NCBI GenBank assembly: GCA_020631735.1
Contig: CM036159.1
Location: 94,598,656 to 94,662,655, forward strand
Origin: Saccharum officinarum
Taxonomy: Eukaryota; Streptophyta; Magnoliopsida; Poales; Poaceae
Length of the DNA: 64,000 nt
Direction of reading: 5' to 3'
In this document: positions 45,601-58,880 of the stretch, piece by piece
Layout of the letters: the number at the start of each line of letters is the position of its first letter
Position numbering within the stretch: position 1 is the first letter of the stretch
Translations under genes and position numbers: made by a program
The notes under the pieces: model-generated
Databases searched by the model: none
What the model was told of the DNA's origin: nothing
Seen by the model: only the letters and a program-made list of their open reading frames with translations

Positions 45601-47111
45601 CTAGTCTTCGTCACCCGCAGGGTGGAGACAATTTTTGCAGAAGCCTTGGTAGAGCATATCATCTGCAACAGGAGGGAATAAACCCTGAGTACTGGAATGT
45701 ACTCAGCTAGACTTACCCGTCGAAAACCAGAAATAAGATGACACCAAGGATTATGCAAGGCTTACACAAGAGGCTAGCTGACATCACATTTTGCAAAAAA
45801 GGCATAAGTAATTGAAACTCTTATAACCTGTACTAGCAGTTATTTTTAGCATTTACCTGTCATCTATCTTAGCACCTGTACTAAACATTCACTTGGGTAT
45901 AATCAAACAACATTATTATTATATCCATAGCAGGTATATCATTGTGGCAACATTATATCATTCACTTAACCATCTATTCATTTAATGAGATCTACGTTGC
46001 CGCTGCTCAAGTTAAGTGCTCACTAACCGGGAGCGACGGCGATTCGAATCGAATTCCTATCCAGCTGGAGGGGTATTTCTAACACTCACCGTGCAGACCC
46101 CTGCCAGGGTCGCACAGGCCAACGTTTCATATGATTCAGGAATCACGGGTCCGAATAATGTCGCGACCCCAAGGGCGACACTCTGCCAGGTGATAGGGAC
46201 TCTAACCCCCCTTGATCTCACGCCAATGTCCCCAAGCACATCCTTTCTCTCTTTCAAGAAGCAACCTACCATTCGATTCCCGGCCTGAATCACATTACTC
46301 GGCTTCGCGGTCGGAACGACTTATCCGGCCAACTAAGTGTTAGACTGCGTTCAACATGACTCAAGGACGTACAGCGAATTGGTCCTTAAACGACTCAGAC
46401 GGGCATAGCTCCACACCCAAGACGTGAAGTGTCTTGCGGCTGTACTATCGAACTCTCGCCCGGTCTCAATTTCATTTTAAGCATGTTTCCAACCACGATA
46501 GCCATAAAGCCACTCGTGACTCCTTCCTACATCTCGCGGATGACCGGAAATCACCCGACTTCTACCGTACTAAGCAGGGCTAAGCATTGACACGTGCCTA
46601 AACCTAATATAGGGTTAAGTACGATATCTGGACAAGGATAGGTATAATGCAACAATTGTTTTCATACAACTCCTACAACTTAATGCATTAAACAATTAAA
46701 AGTACTCAAGATAAATTTATAAATTGATGGGTTCAGCATGCACCGGGGCTTGCCTTTCAGAAAGGTCGAGGGCCGGTGGTCAGGACACTCAGGTAGATCT
46801 TCGGCAGGAGCTTCGTCGCCGGTTGGTTCCTCTGGCTGCTTCGACAGGTCCTGGACTTCCTCCGGAATCACAGGCTCGAATTCGAGGAGAGTTACCCCCT
46901 CCGGTACACCTATTGCATGAATGCACAATAAATATCATGGATGCATAAAGGTGCAACATGCTCGGAATGAAATGCATTTCAGAAATAAAAACAATAACCT
47001 AATCAAGTTACTTTTATCAGTACGTGCAAATCTCTTCTCCGGTGGAGAAGTACTTACCTAATCTACCCAACCTAAGATATAGATGTTCTTCTTCGGTTAA
47101 GGCCCTAGCAC
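45601..47111 (-). CDS. Conserved spliced coding module in giant-LTR copy 3 (function unknown)
   Basis: Exons on the minus strand are 47111-47058 (54 nt), 46909-46754 (156 nt) and 45662-45601 (62 nt, ending TAG). The wording is ARALTEEEHLYLRLGRL, GVPEGVTLLEFEPVIPEE, DLPECPDHRPSTFLK and DMLYQGFCKNCLHPAGDED. Splice signals and phases equal those of copies 1 and 2. As in the other copies, no start codon was found and an upstream exon is expected. Confidence 0.5.
45685..45706 (-). other. Conserved hairpin in giant-LTR copy 3
   Basis: The 8-bp stem and loop are identical to those at 25401 and 36569. Confidence 0.6.
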
Positions 47112-50100
47112 CTAACAATACAAGAGTAATATTACTTAGGTTACCACAGTAAGACATTCTGGACAGCAGCTCAAGGATTCTAACATAACTGGAGATTCCC
47201 AACTCCAAAAGATATGATCTAATACAATCTGGAAAGCTTATGAAATGCACCACAAAATATTTCCAGACCACAATCTTTAATTCCAAAGTTTACCTAGTCG
47301 AAATTCCAAAGTTCCAGAATCTGTCCTCTCTAAATAGAGAGCAGCCAATTCTGGACTGTCACTTTAAAACAGCCATAACTCCTAAACTACTAAGCCGAAT
47401 GCTCCCAATTTTTGACACAAGCTAGTTTATCAAGTTTACTACAACTTTGGTATTCACAAGTTTTCCAGCAAACCCTTTCATTAAGGGTCAAACCTATAAA
47501 TACTACCAGCTGTTCAGAAAACCTAGAATTGCAAGGATTAAATATTTATTTATGTGGCAAACATCCCAGAAGACCAAACTAATGTTACCACAAGTTCACA
47601 AAGGTCACAAAAACACCAGAAAGTAAGGTGTGCCCACCTAAAATATTTATTTAAACCCATTTCTTAATTTACTTAAGTAATTAAGTGAAATTTTAAACAT
47701 ATATGTAAACTGCTCCAAAAATTCTACAAAAATTACAGGAGACTCTCCGACCCAAAAAGAGGCTACTGTAAAAATGTGAACTAAATTTATTCACAGGAAC
47801 TTCCTACACAAAATTCACAAGCCCAAAAGGCTGATTTTTGTATAATTAACAAATCATATTAAAAAGTGTCAAACAACAGATTTCCTATTTTTGTTGGACA
47901 CTCTAGGGTACCAAGACATTCTCCAAAAAGTTATAAGAACATTGCACATGTAGAAAAATTACAAAAATTCATTTAAGTGTTTCCTAAAATAACAAGATAG
48001 CATTATAACTTGGAAAGTACTTAAGCACTACTGCCCAAATTTTTACCAGAGCTAGAGCAAGTATAAATTAGCCTACCCACCAAATTTCATAATTTTTGGA
48101 ATACTGAAACTCAAGATATGATTTAAACAATTTTGCATGTAATTTAAAACACATTTCAAAGACCTATTTAAATCTCCCAGGAACTAAACATCACATAACC
48201 AATTCATATTTTTCTAAAATACTACACATCATGTAGATCCTAACAAAATTTATCTCATGATTTTTGAGCAAGTAAAACCCTAGATCTACATTTTCCAAAC
48301 AACAACAAAAATCTGTGATAATATGAAAAGAAAAACTAAAACCGAACCCTAACTCGCTACTGCTACTAGGGCGGCCCGGCTTGCTAGCGCGGCCCAGCCA
48401 GCGCGCGGCCTGCCCCGGACTCCCGCCCGCACGCGCGTGGCGCTGACAGCGCGGGCCCGCAGGCTAGATGGCATAGAGAGAAGAGCGAAGGGGGAAGACG
48501 GCCGCGACTCCGGCGAGCTCTAGCTCGCCGACGACGGCGCCTCCGGCGACGGAAAGAGCACCAACGGCTTCCCCGCGACTTCCCGCATTGACCAAACCTA
48601 GATTTGCTGACCCTATCCCACCCTAGCTACGACGGCCATGGCGACCGCGGCTCGGAGACGGCACCCGGCGGCGGTCCGGCGAGCTCCAGGGGCCAGGGAC
48701 CTAAGTGAGGTGTACTACGGCTTCCTGAGGACATGGCGGACCTCTCCATGCCAAGGAAGAGGATAGAGGTGGAGTGAGTGCCGCTGGCCATGTAAGCACC
48801 GCACCGGCGGCCATGGCGCGGTAGCGCACGATGGTGTTCCGACGTGTACCGGCTATCCCAACCGGTAGCGTCATCACCTAGGCTGCTCTACCCACCCCGG
48901 AACCTAGAACACTTAGCGGGGAGACTGGATGGTGACCGTAGGGAGCTGGCCACGGTGAGCCGCCGCGCGAATAGTGCGCCGGCGAGGACTCACGGTGGCG
49001 GAAACCAAAATTTGCCCTCACCTCGACACAATCCGGTCAAGCCACGGGTGGAGGGGGTGGAGGGGATTCAGGTGGAGCGGTGGACGGGATTTGTAGGACG
49101 GGGGTGCGACGGTGAGCTTGCACGAGCACGGAGCGGGCTGCGGCGGCAATGGCGCCTTCGTTTTCCGCCTCGGTGAACCCGGCCAGAGCGAGAGTGAAGG
49201 AGAGAAGAGTGAGCGCGAGTGTGGGGTGGAGGTGTCCGCTCGGTGTTCATCTCCGCGCCTGGGCTTGCGACGTGGAGACGACAGCAGAACGCACGCGCCA
49301 CGCGGCCACCGGGCTCTGCCCGAGCGCCACGACATGAGCCGGCTGTCCGACTGAATGGCGTCGGTGTTGACTGAATAGAGGCCGTCATCCCTCGACTGAC
49401 AGCGCGATTTCAACGATGATTATCTCCGGAAACAGCTCGATTTAGCCGAAGGTGATAACATCAAAATGGTAGAGCTACATGAGGGCTACAATCTTGCTAA
49501 TTGGCTCAAGAACAGATTCGGTTTGGATTTGAAACTACAAAGCTCCAAAGTGGTGTACTTGGAAACTAAAACGTGTTTTCAGTCAGTGAAACCGACTGAA
49601 ACCCTATTTTCAAGACACCACAACTCCTAAACCATTTAGAACTAGGTGATGGTCATGTTGACAATGTTGTAGAGCTATGTGTGGACAACAACTTTGTCAA
49701 TTGGCTCAAGGACTGGTTTGGCCTAGTTTGTGAGTAACAAGTTGCCAAAGTGAGGTACAGTGAAACGGTTTTCAGCTTCACACTTAGCCAAAATTTGCTA
49801 AGTCCCAAAACAGCCTCTAATACTGACTTGTGGCCATTTTTGAGCATGTTCTGATCATTTTCATGAGATGGCCATATTAGAACTTTTGTTCCTTATGAAT
49901 TCTCTACAACTTTTCTTAAGGTTGCTCCTCCATGCAGGATCTCTAAGCTGGACTCTTTAATTGGTCAAACTAGAGCATCCTAGGGCTAAATGCTGGTCAA
50001 CTACACCTTGGAGGGCATTTTGGTGATTTTGGTCAACATGAACCTTGCTCCATTAGTGACCCTAAGTATAACTAAAGTGTTGTGAGATATAATTGGCTAC

Positions 50101-50685
50101 TCTACCCTTTAGTTGCACCAACTCCACAGTGTCACATGATGTGAGTCAAACAAAACTTTAAAAAAAATCACATTTGTTGCAACCACATGAATTAACATGA
50201 AATGATGCATGCTTATGCTCATGCAATGCAATGCAATTATGGAGCTAAACACCTGAGGTGTTACAGCAGTAGGTGGTAGTAGGTAACCGCATTAAATGCT
50301 ATGGCTTTTGTCCTGGGGTAGGTAAAGTGAAGGAATCGAGGCGCTCGATCCGGGCTCACGCGAGTCAGAGTTTTTCCAGTGGGCGGACAAGCCTCACGCG
50401 GGTCGGAGTGTCGTCGAGGTATCCTGCTGTACGGGATGGGGCGCGGTCGAGGCGCCCGTCGAGCGGACTTCGTACGAGTCGGAGCTGGAGCGCGGTCGAG
50501 GCACCCCGTTGAGCGGGCCTCGTACGAGTCGGAGCCGGAGCACGGTCGAGGCGCCCCGTCGAGCGGGCTTCATACGAGTCGGAGCCGGAGCGCGGCCGAG
50601 GCGCCTCGTCGAGTGGGCCTCGTACAAGGCGGACTGGATACGCGGTCGAGGCGGGCTGCCTTTTATTGCGGTTTCAGTCGTTTAA

Positions 50686-50785
50686 NNNNNNNNNNNNNNN
50701 NNNNNNNNNNNNNNNNNNNNNNNNNNNNNNNNNNNNNNNNNNNNNNNNNNNNNNNNNNNNNNNNNNNNNNNNNNNNNNNNNNNNN
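50686..50785. other. Assembly gap (100 N)
   Basis: Exactly 100 Ns, a placeholder length. The left edge is inside an LTR and the right edge is at the start of satellite monomer A. True distance and adjacency are unknown. Confidence 0.99.
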
Positions 50786-52224
50786 TCCATCGGTGTGTCC
50801 AAAACTATTTGTAAGCCTATGGTACGTTCGGCGCAAACCATGCACCTATCTTGTGTCAAGATTAGCACTATCTCTAAATGGACCAAAACGAGCTTCCAGT
50901 TGAGCCTCATCACCAAGGAGTTCCATCTGGTTCGTCCAAAATGATTTCCAAGCATAAGTTACGTTTGGCGCAAACCGTGCACATATCTTGCATCCAAATT
51001 GATCAAAATGAGATTCCACATAACCTATGTACCGTAGGAGTTCCATCTGGTGCATCAAAAACAATTTTCGAGCCTATGATTCGTTCAGCGCAAACGGTGC
51101 ACCTATTTTGCATCATGACTAGCACTATCTCTAAATGGACCAAAACGAGCTTATAGATGAGCCTCGTCACCTAGGAGTACCATCGAGTGTCTCCAAAACG
51201 ATTTTCGGGCCTATGGTATGTTTGGCGCAAACCGTACACCTATCTTGCACCGACACTAAAACCGTCTTCAAACGAACCGAAACGAGATTCTATAGGACCC
51301 ACGTCACCGGAGTTCCAACGGTGCGTCCAAAATGATTTTCGAGCCTATAGTACTTTCGCCGCAAACCGTGCACCTATCTTGTGTCAAGATTAGCACTATC
51401 TCCAAACAGACCGAAACAAGCTTCCAGTTAGGCCTCGTCACCTAGGAGTACCTTTGGATCCATCCAAAACGATTTATGAGACTATGGTACATTTGGCGCA
51501 AACCATGCACCTATCTTACACCAACACTAACACCATCTCCAAACGGACCAAAACGACATTCCTAATGACCCACGTCACCTAGGAGTTCGATCGGTTGTGT
51601 CAAAAACGATTTCTGAGCTTATGGTACGTTCAGCGCAAACCATGGACCTATCTTGCGTCAAGATTAGCACTATCTCCAAGCAGACCGAAACAAGCTTCCA
51701 ATTGAGACTTCTGACCTAGAAGTACCCTCGAGTGCATCCAAAATGATTTTCTGAGCCTATGGTACGTTTGGTGCAAACCATGCACCTATCTTGCACCGAC
51801 ACTAACAACATCTCCAAACAGACCGAAATGAGATTTCACATGACCCACCTCACTTATGAGTTCCATCAGGTGCGTCCAAAACTATTTCTAAGCGTATCGT
51901 ACGTTTGGCACAAACCTTGAACCTATTTTATGTCAAGATTAGCACTATCACCAAAAGGACCAAGAACGAGCTTCTAATTGAGCCTCGTCACCTAGGAGTT
52001 CCATCGGTTGTGTCAAAAATGATTTCTGTGCCTATGGTAAGTTCGGCGCAAACCATGCACCTATCATGTGTCAAGATTAGCAGTATCTTCAAATAGACCG
52101 AAACAAGCTTCCAGTTGAGCCTCATAACCTAGCAGTACCATCGGGTGTGTCCAAAACGATTTCTGAGCCTATAGAGCGTTTGGCGCAAATCGTACACCTA
52201 TGTTGCACCAACACTAACAACGTC
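50786..52224 (+). repeat. Higher-order repeat copy 1 (A-K)
   Basis: Monomer starts: A 50786, B 50921, C 51041, D 51178, E 51313, F 51449, G 51586, H 51723, I 51861, J 51999, K 52136. This is the reference order used for the other copies. A may lack its first bases because of the gap. Confidence 0.9.
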
Positions 52225-54555
52225 TCCATCGGGTGTGTCCAAAACTATTTGTAAGCCTATGGTACGTTCGGCGCAAACCATGCACCTATCTTGCGTCAAG
52301 ATTAGCACTATCTCTAAATGGACCAAAACGAGCTTCCAGTTGAGCCTCATCACCAAGGAGTTCCATCTGGTTCGTCCAAAATGATTTCCAAGCATAAGGT
52401 ACGTTTGGCGCAAACCGTGCACATATCTTGCATCCAAATGCGTCGAAAACAATTTTCAAGCCTATGATTCGTTCAGCGCAAACGGTGCACCTATTTTGCA
52501 TCAACACTAGCACTATCTCTAAATGGACCAAAACGAGCTTCTAGATGAGTCTCGTAACCTAGGAGTACCATCGAGTGTCTCCAAATCATTTTCAGGCCTA
52601 TGGTATGTTTGGTGCAAACCGTGCACCTATCTTGCACCGACACTAAAACCGTCTTCAAACGAACCGAAACGAGATTCTATAGGACCCACGTCACCGAGGA
52701 GTTCCAACAGGTGCGTCCAAAATGATTTTCAAGCCTATAGTACTTTCGCCGCAAACCGTGCACCTATCTTGTGTCAAGATTAGCACTATCTCCAAACAGA
52801 CCGAAACACGCTTCCAGTTAGGCCTCGTAACCTAAGAGTACCTTTGGATCCGTCCAAAACGATTTATGAGACTATGGTATATTTGGCACAAACCGTGCAC
52901 CTATCTTACACCAGCACTAACACCATCTCCAAACGGACCGAAACGACATTTCTATTGACCCACGTCACCTAGGAGTTCGATCGGTTGTGTCAAAAATGTT
53001 TTCTGAGCTTATAGTACGTTCAGAGCAAACCATGGACCTACTTGCGTCAAGATTAGCACTATCTGCAAGCAGACCGAAACAAGCTTCCAATTGAGCCTTG
53101 TGACCTAGGAGTACCCTCGGGTGCATCCAAAACGATGTCTGAGCCTATGGTACGTTTGGTGCAAACCATGCACCTATCTTGCCCCGACACTAACAACGTA
53201 TCCAAATAGACCGAAACGAGATTCCACATGAACCACATCACTTATGAGTTCCATCAGGTGCGTCCAATACTATTTCTAAGCGTATGGCACGTTTGGCACA
53301 AACCTTGCACCTATTTTGGGTCAAGATTAGCACTATCTCCAAATGGACCAAGAACGAGCTTCTAGTTGAGCCTTGTCACCTAGGAGTTCCATCGGTTGTG
53401 TCAAAAATGATTTCCGTGCCTATGGTAAGTTCGGCGCAAACCATGCACCTATCATGTGTCAAGATTAGCACTATCTTCAAACAAACCGAAACAAGCTTCT
53501 AGTTGAGCCTCGTAACCTAGGAGTACCATCGAGTGTCTCCAAAATGATTTTTGGGCCTATGGTATGTTTCGCGCAAACCGTGCACCTATCTTGCACCGAC
53601 ACTAAAACCGTCTTCAAACGAACCGAAACGAGATTCTATAGGAGCCACGTCACCGAGGAGTTCCAACGGGTGCGTCCAAAATGATTTTTGAGCCTATAGT
53701 ACTTTCGCCACAAACCTTGCACCTATCTTGTGTCAAGATTAGCACTATCTCCAAACAGACCGAAACAAGCTTCCAGTTAGGCCTCGTCACCTAGGAGTAC
53801 CTTTGGATCCGTCCAAAACGATTTATGAGACTATGGTACATTTGGCGCAAACCGTGCACCTATCTTACACCAGCACTAACACCATCTCCAAACGGACCAA
53901 AACGACATTCCTAATGACCCACGTCACCTAGGAGTTCGATCGGTTGTGTCAAAAATGATTTCTCAGCTTGTGGTACGTTCAGCGCAAACCATGGACCTAC
54001 CTTGCGTCAAGATTAGCACTATCTCCAAGCAGACCGAAACAAGATTTCCAATTGAGCCTTGTGACCTAGGAGTACCCTCGGGTGCATCCAAAACGATTTC
54101 TGAGCCTATGGTACGTTTATCTTGCACCGACACTAACAACGTATCTAAATAGACCGAAACGAGTTCCACATGACCCACATCACTTATGAGTTCCATCAGG
54201 TGCGTCCAAAGCTATTTCTAAGCGTATGGTACGTTTGGCACAAACCTTGCACCTATTTTGCGTCAAGATTAGCACTATCTCCAAATGGACCAAGAACGAG
54301 CTTCTAGTTGAGCCTCGTCACCTAGGAGTTCCATCGGTTGTGTCAAAAATGATTTCCGTGCCCATGGTAAGTTCGGCGCAAACCATGCACCTATCATGTG
54401 TCAAGATTAGCACTATCTTCAACACAGACCTAAACAAGCTTCCAGTTGAGCCTCGTAACCTAGCAGTACCATCAGGTGTGTCCAAAACGATTTCTGAGCC
54501 TATAGAATGTTTGGCGCAAATCGTACACCTATCTTGCACCAACACTAACAACGTC
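52225..54555 (+). repeat. Higher-order repeat copy 2, expanded by a D-J duplication
   Basis: A at 52225, then B fused to C by a deletion near 52436-52441. Then D-J (52566-53523), a second D-J (53524-54466) and K. Length is 2,331 bp instead of ~1,440. Confidence 0.9.
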
Positions 54556-55998
54556 TCCATCGGGTGCGTCCAAAACTATTTGTAGGCCTATGGTACGTTC
54601 GGCGCAAACCATGCACCTATCTTGCGTCAAGATTAGCACTATCTCTAAATGGACCAAAACGAGCTTCCAGTTGAGCCTCATCACCAAGGAGTTCCATCTG
54701 GTTCGTCCAAAATGATTTCCAAGCATACGGTACGTTTGGCGCAAACCGTGCACATATCTTGCATCCAAATGGATCGAAATGAGATCCCACATAACCTACG
54801 TACCATAGGAGTTTCATCTGGTGCGTCGAAAACAATTTTCGAGCCTATGATTCGTTCAGCGCAAATGGTGCACCTATTTTGCATCAAGACTAGCACTATC
54901 TCTAAATGGACCAAAACGAGCTTCTAGATGAGCCTCGTAACCTAGGAGTACCATCGAGTGTCTCCAAAACGATTTTCGGGCCTATGGTATGTTTGGCGCA
55001 AACCGTGCACCTATCTTGCACTGACACTAAAACCGTCTTCAAACGAACCGAAACGAGATTCTATAGGACCCACGTCACCGAGGAGTTCCAACGGGTGCGT
55101 CCAAAATGATTTTCGAGCCTATAGTACTTTCGCCGCAAACCGTGCACCTATCTTGTGTCAAGATTAGCACTATCTCCAAACAGACCGAAACAAGCTTCCA
55201 GTTAGGCCTCGTCACCTAGGAGTACCTTTGGATCCATCCAAAACGATTTATGAGACTATGGTACATTTGGTGCAAACCGTGCACCTATCTTACACCAGCA
55301 CTAACACCATCTCCAAACGGACCGAAACGACATTCCTAATGACCCACGTCACCTAGGAGTTCGATCGGTCTTGTCAAAAACGATTTCTATGCTTGTGGTA
55401 AGTTCGACGCAAACCATGCACCTATCATGTGTCAAGATTAGCACTATCTTCAACACAGACCAAAACAAGCTTCCAGCTGAGCCTCGTAACCTAGCAGTAC
55501 CATCGGGTGTGTCAAAAACGATTTCTGAGCCTATGGTACGTTTGGTGCAAACCATGCACCTATCTTGCACCGACACTAACAACGTATCCAAATAGACCGA
55601 AACGAGATTCCACATGACCCACATCACTTATGAGTTCCATCAGGTGCGTCCAAAACTATTTCTAAGCGTATGGTAAGTTTGGCACAAACCTTGCACCTAT
55701 TTTGTGTCAAGATTAGCACTATCTCCAAATGGACCAAGAATGAACTTCTAGTTGAGCCTCGTCACCTAGGAGTTCCATCGGTTGTGTCAAAAATGATTTT
55801 CGTGCCTATGGTAAGTTCGGCACAAACCATGCACCTATCATGTGTCAAGATTAGCACTATCTTCAAAAAAACTGAAACAAGCTTCCAGTTGAGCCTCATA
55901 ACCTAGCAGTACCATCGGGTGTGTCCAAAATGATTTCTGAGCCTATAGAACGTTTGGCGCAAATCGTACACCTATCTTGCACCAAGACTAACAACGTC
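54556..55998 (+). repeat. Higher-order repeat copy 3, with a mosaic G/H region
   Basis: Normal length (1,443 bp). The monomer at 55356 starts as G and switches to J near 55400. The next starts as K and switches to H near 55540. I, J and K follow normally. Confidence 0.88.
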
Positions 55999-57440
55999 TC
56001 CATCGGGTGCGTCCAAAACTATTTGTAGGCCTATGGTACGTTCGGCGCAAACCATGCACCTATCTTGCATCAAGATTAGCACTATCTCTAAATGGACCAA
56101 AACGAGCTTCCAGTTGAGCCTCATCACCAAGGAGTTCCAACTGGTTCGTCCAAAATGATTTCCAAGCATAAGGTACGTTTGGTGCAAACCGTGCACATAT
56201 CTTGCATCCAAATGGATCGAAATGAGATTCCACATAACCTACGTACCGTAGGAGTTCCATCTGGTGCGTCAGAAACAATTTTCGAGCCATGATTCGTTCA
56301 GCAAAAACAATGCACCTATTTTGCATCAAGACTAGCACTATCTCTAAATGGACCAAAACGAGCTTCTAGATGAGCCTCGTAACCTAGGAGTACCATCGAG
56401 TGTCTCCAAAACGATTTTGGGCCTATGGTATGTTTGGCTCAAACCGTGCACCTATCTTGCACCGACACTAAAACCGTCTTCAAACGAACCGAAACGAGAT
56501 TCTATAGGACCCACGTCACCGAGGAGTTCCAACGGGTGCATCCAAAATGATTTTCGAGCCTATATTACTTTCGCCGCAAACCGAGCACCTATCTTGTGTC
56601 AAGATTAGCACTATCTCCAAACAGACCGAAACAAGCTTCCAGTTAGGCCTCGTCACCTAGGAGTACCTTTGGATCCGTCCAATATAATTTATGAGACTAT
56701 GGTACATTTAGCGCAAACCGTGCACCTATCTTACTCCAACACTAACACCATCTCCAAACGGACCAAAACGACATTCCTAATGACCCACGTCACCTAGGAG
56801 TTCGATCAGTTGTGTCAAAAATGATTTCCGAGCTTATGGTACGTTCGGCGCAAACCATGGACCTATCTTGCGTCAAGATTAGCACTATCTCTAAGCGGAC
56901 CGAAACAAGCTTCCAATTGAGCCTTGTCACCTAGGAGTACCCTCGGGTGCATCCAAAATGATTTTCTGAGCCTATGGTACGTTTGGTGCAAACCATGCTC
57001 CTATCTTGCACCGACACTAACAACATCTCCAAACAGACCGAAACGAGATTCCACATGACCCACATCACTTACGAGTTCCATCAGGTGCGTCCAAAACTAT
57101 TTCTAAGCGTATGGTACGTTTGGCACAAACCTTGCACCTATTTTACGTCAAGATTAGCACTATCTCCAAATAGACCAAGAACGAGCTTCTAGTTGAGCCT
57201 CGTCACCTAGGAGTTCCATCGGTTGTGTCAAAAATGATTTCCGTATCTATGGTAAGTTCGGCGCAAACCATGCACCTATCATGTGTCAAGATTAGCACTA
57301 TCTTCAACACAGACCGAAACAAGCTTCCAGCTGAGCCTCGTAACCTAGCAGTACCATCGGGTGTGTCCAAAACGATTTCTGAGCCTATAGAACGTTTGAC
57401 GCAAATCGTACACCTATCTTGCACCAACGCTAACAACGTT
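55999..57440 (+). repeat. Higher-order repeat copy 4 (A-K)
   Basis: Complete, 1,442 bp, all eleven monomers in order. Confidence 0.88.
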
Positions 57441-58880
57441 TCCATCGGGTGCGTCCAAAACTATTTGTAGCCTATGGTACATTCGGCGCAAACCATGCAC
57501 CTATCTTGCGTCAAGATTAGCACTATCTCTAAATGGACCAAAACAAGCTTCCAGTTGAGCCTCATCACCAAGGAGTTCCATCTGGTTCGTCCAAAATGAT
57601 TTCCAACCATAAGGTACGTTTGGCGCAAACCGTGCACATATCTTGCATCTAAATGGATCGAAATGAGGTTCCACATAACCTACATACCGTAGGAGTTCCA
57701 TCTGGTGCGTCGAAAACAATTTTTGAGCCTATGATTCGTTCAGCGCAAACAGTGCACCTATTTTGCATCAAGACTAGCACTATCTCTAAAAGGACCAAAA
57801 CGAGCTTCTAGATGAGCCTCGTAACCTAGGAGTACCATCGAGTGTCTCCAAAATGATTTTCGGGCCTATGGTATGTTTGGCGCAAACCGTGCACCTATCT
57901 TTGCACCGATACTAAAACCGTCTTCAAACGAACTGAAACGAGATTCTATAGGACCCACGTCACCGAGGAGTTCCAACGGGTGCGTCCAAAATGATTTTCG
58001 AGCCTATAGTACTTTCACCGCAAACCGTGCACCTATCTTGTGTCAAGATTAGCACTATCTCCAAACAGACCGAAACAAGCTTCCAGTTAGGCCTCGTCAC
58101 CTAGGAGTACCTTTGGATCCGTCCAAAACGATTTATGAGGCTATGGTACATTTGGCGCAAACTGTGCACCTATCTTACACCAACACTAACACCATCTCCA
58201 AACAGACCGAAATGACATTCCTAATGACCCACGTCACCTAGGAGTTCGATCGGTTGTGTCAAAAACGATTTCCGAGCTTATGGTACGTTTGGTGCAAACC
58301 ATGGACCTATCTTGCGTGAAGATTAGCACTATCTCCAAGCAGACTAAACAAGCTTCCAATTGAGCCTTGTGACCTAGGAGTACCCTCGGGTGCATCCAAA
58401 ATGATTTCTGAGCCTATGGTACGTTTGGTGCAAACCATGCACCTATCTTGCACCGACACTAACAACGTATCCAAACAGACCAAAATGAGATTCCACATGA
58501 ACCACATCACTTATGAGTTCCATCAGGTGCGTCCAAAACTATTTCTAATCGTATGGTACGTTTGGCACAAACCTTGCACCTATTTTGCGTCAAGATTAGC
58601 ACTATCTCCAAATGGACCAAGAACGAGCTTCTAGTTGAGCCTCGTCACCTAGGAGTTCCATCGATTGTGTCAAAAATGATTCCGTGCCTATGGTAAGTTC
58701 GGCGCAAACCATGCACCTATCATGTGTCAAGATTAGCACTATCTTCAAACATACCGAAACAAGCTTCCAGTTGAGCCTCGTAACCTAGCAGTACCATCGG
58801 GTGTGTCCAAAACGATTTCTGAGCCTATAGAACGTTTGGCGCAAATCGTACACCTATCTTGCACCAACACTAACAACGTC
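57441..58880 (+). repeat. Higher-order repeat copy 5 (A-K)
   Basis: Complete, 1,440 bp, all eleven monomers in order. Confidence 0.88.

Larger units (their letters stand above)
45250..50265 (-). mobile_element. Giant-LTR-like 5.0-kb element, copy 3
   Basis: TGTAACAGAACC...AGGTGTTACA, 5,016 bp, same orientation as copy 2. The flanks are GCAGC and GCAGT, an imperfect 5-bp duplication. The host LTR here also differs slightly from its partner (missing 'catgc'-like bases), so one flank may have mutated. The GC-rich block is at 48360-49400. Confidence 0.82.
20203..50685 (-). mobile_element. Second Tat-like LTR retrotransposon, minus strand, with three nested insertions
   Basis: On the minus strand the order is: 5' LTR (44512-50685, cut by the N gap), primer-binding site, gag, protease, RT-RNase H-integrase, an antisense extra ORF, 485-bp repeats, and 3' LTR (20203-26422). 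Removing the three ~5-kb insertions leaves about 15.4 kb. The left flank at the 3' LTR is CCAGG; the partner duplication cannot be seen because the other end lies in the gap. Gag-pol is broken by stops, frameshifts and an insertion, so the copy is not autonomous. Confidence 0.85.
44512..50685 (-). mobile_element. 5' LTR of the second Tat-like element (interrupted, cut by the gap)
   Basis: It starts TGTTGGTGTTCGGACCC and matches the other LTR through 45249. It resumes at 50266 ('gcagtaggtggtagtagg') and runs to 50685, where the N gap replaces the last ~60 bp. Scattered substitutions relative to the 3' LTR include loss of the TATA box, so the element is not a very recent insertion. Confidence 0.85.
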
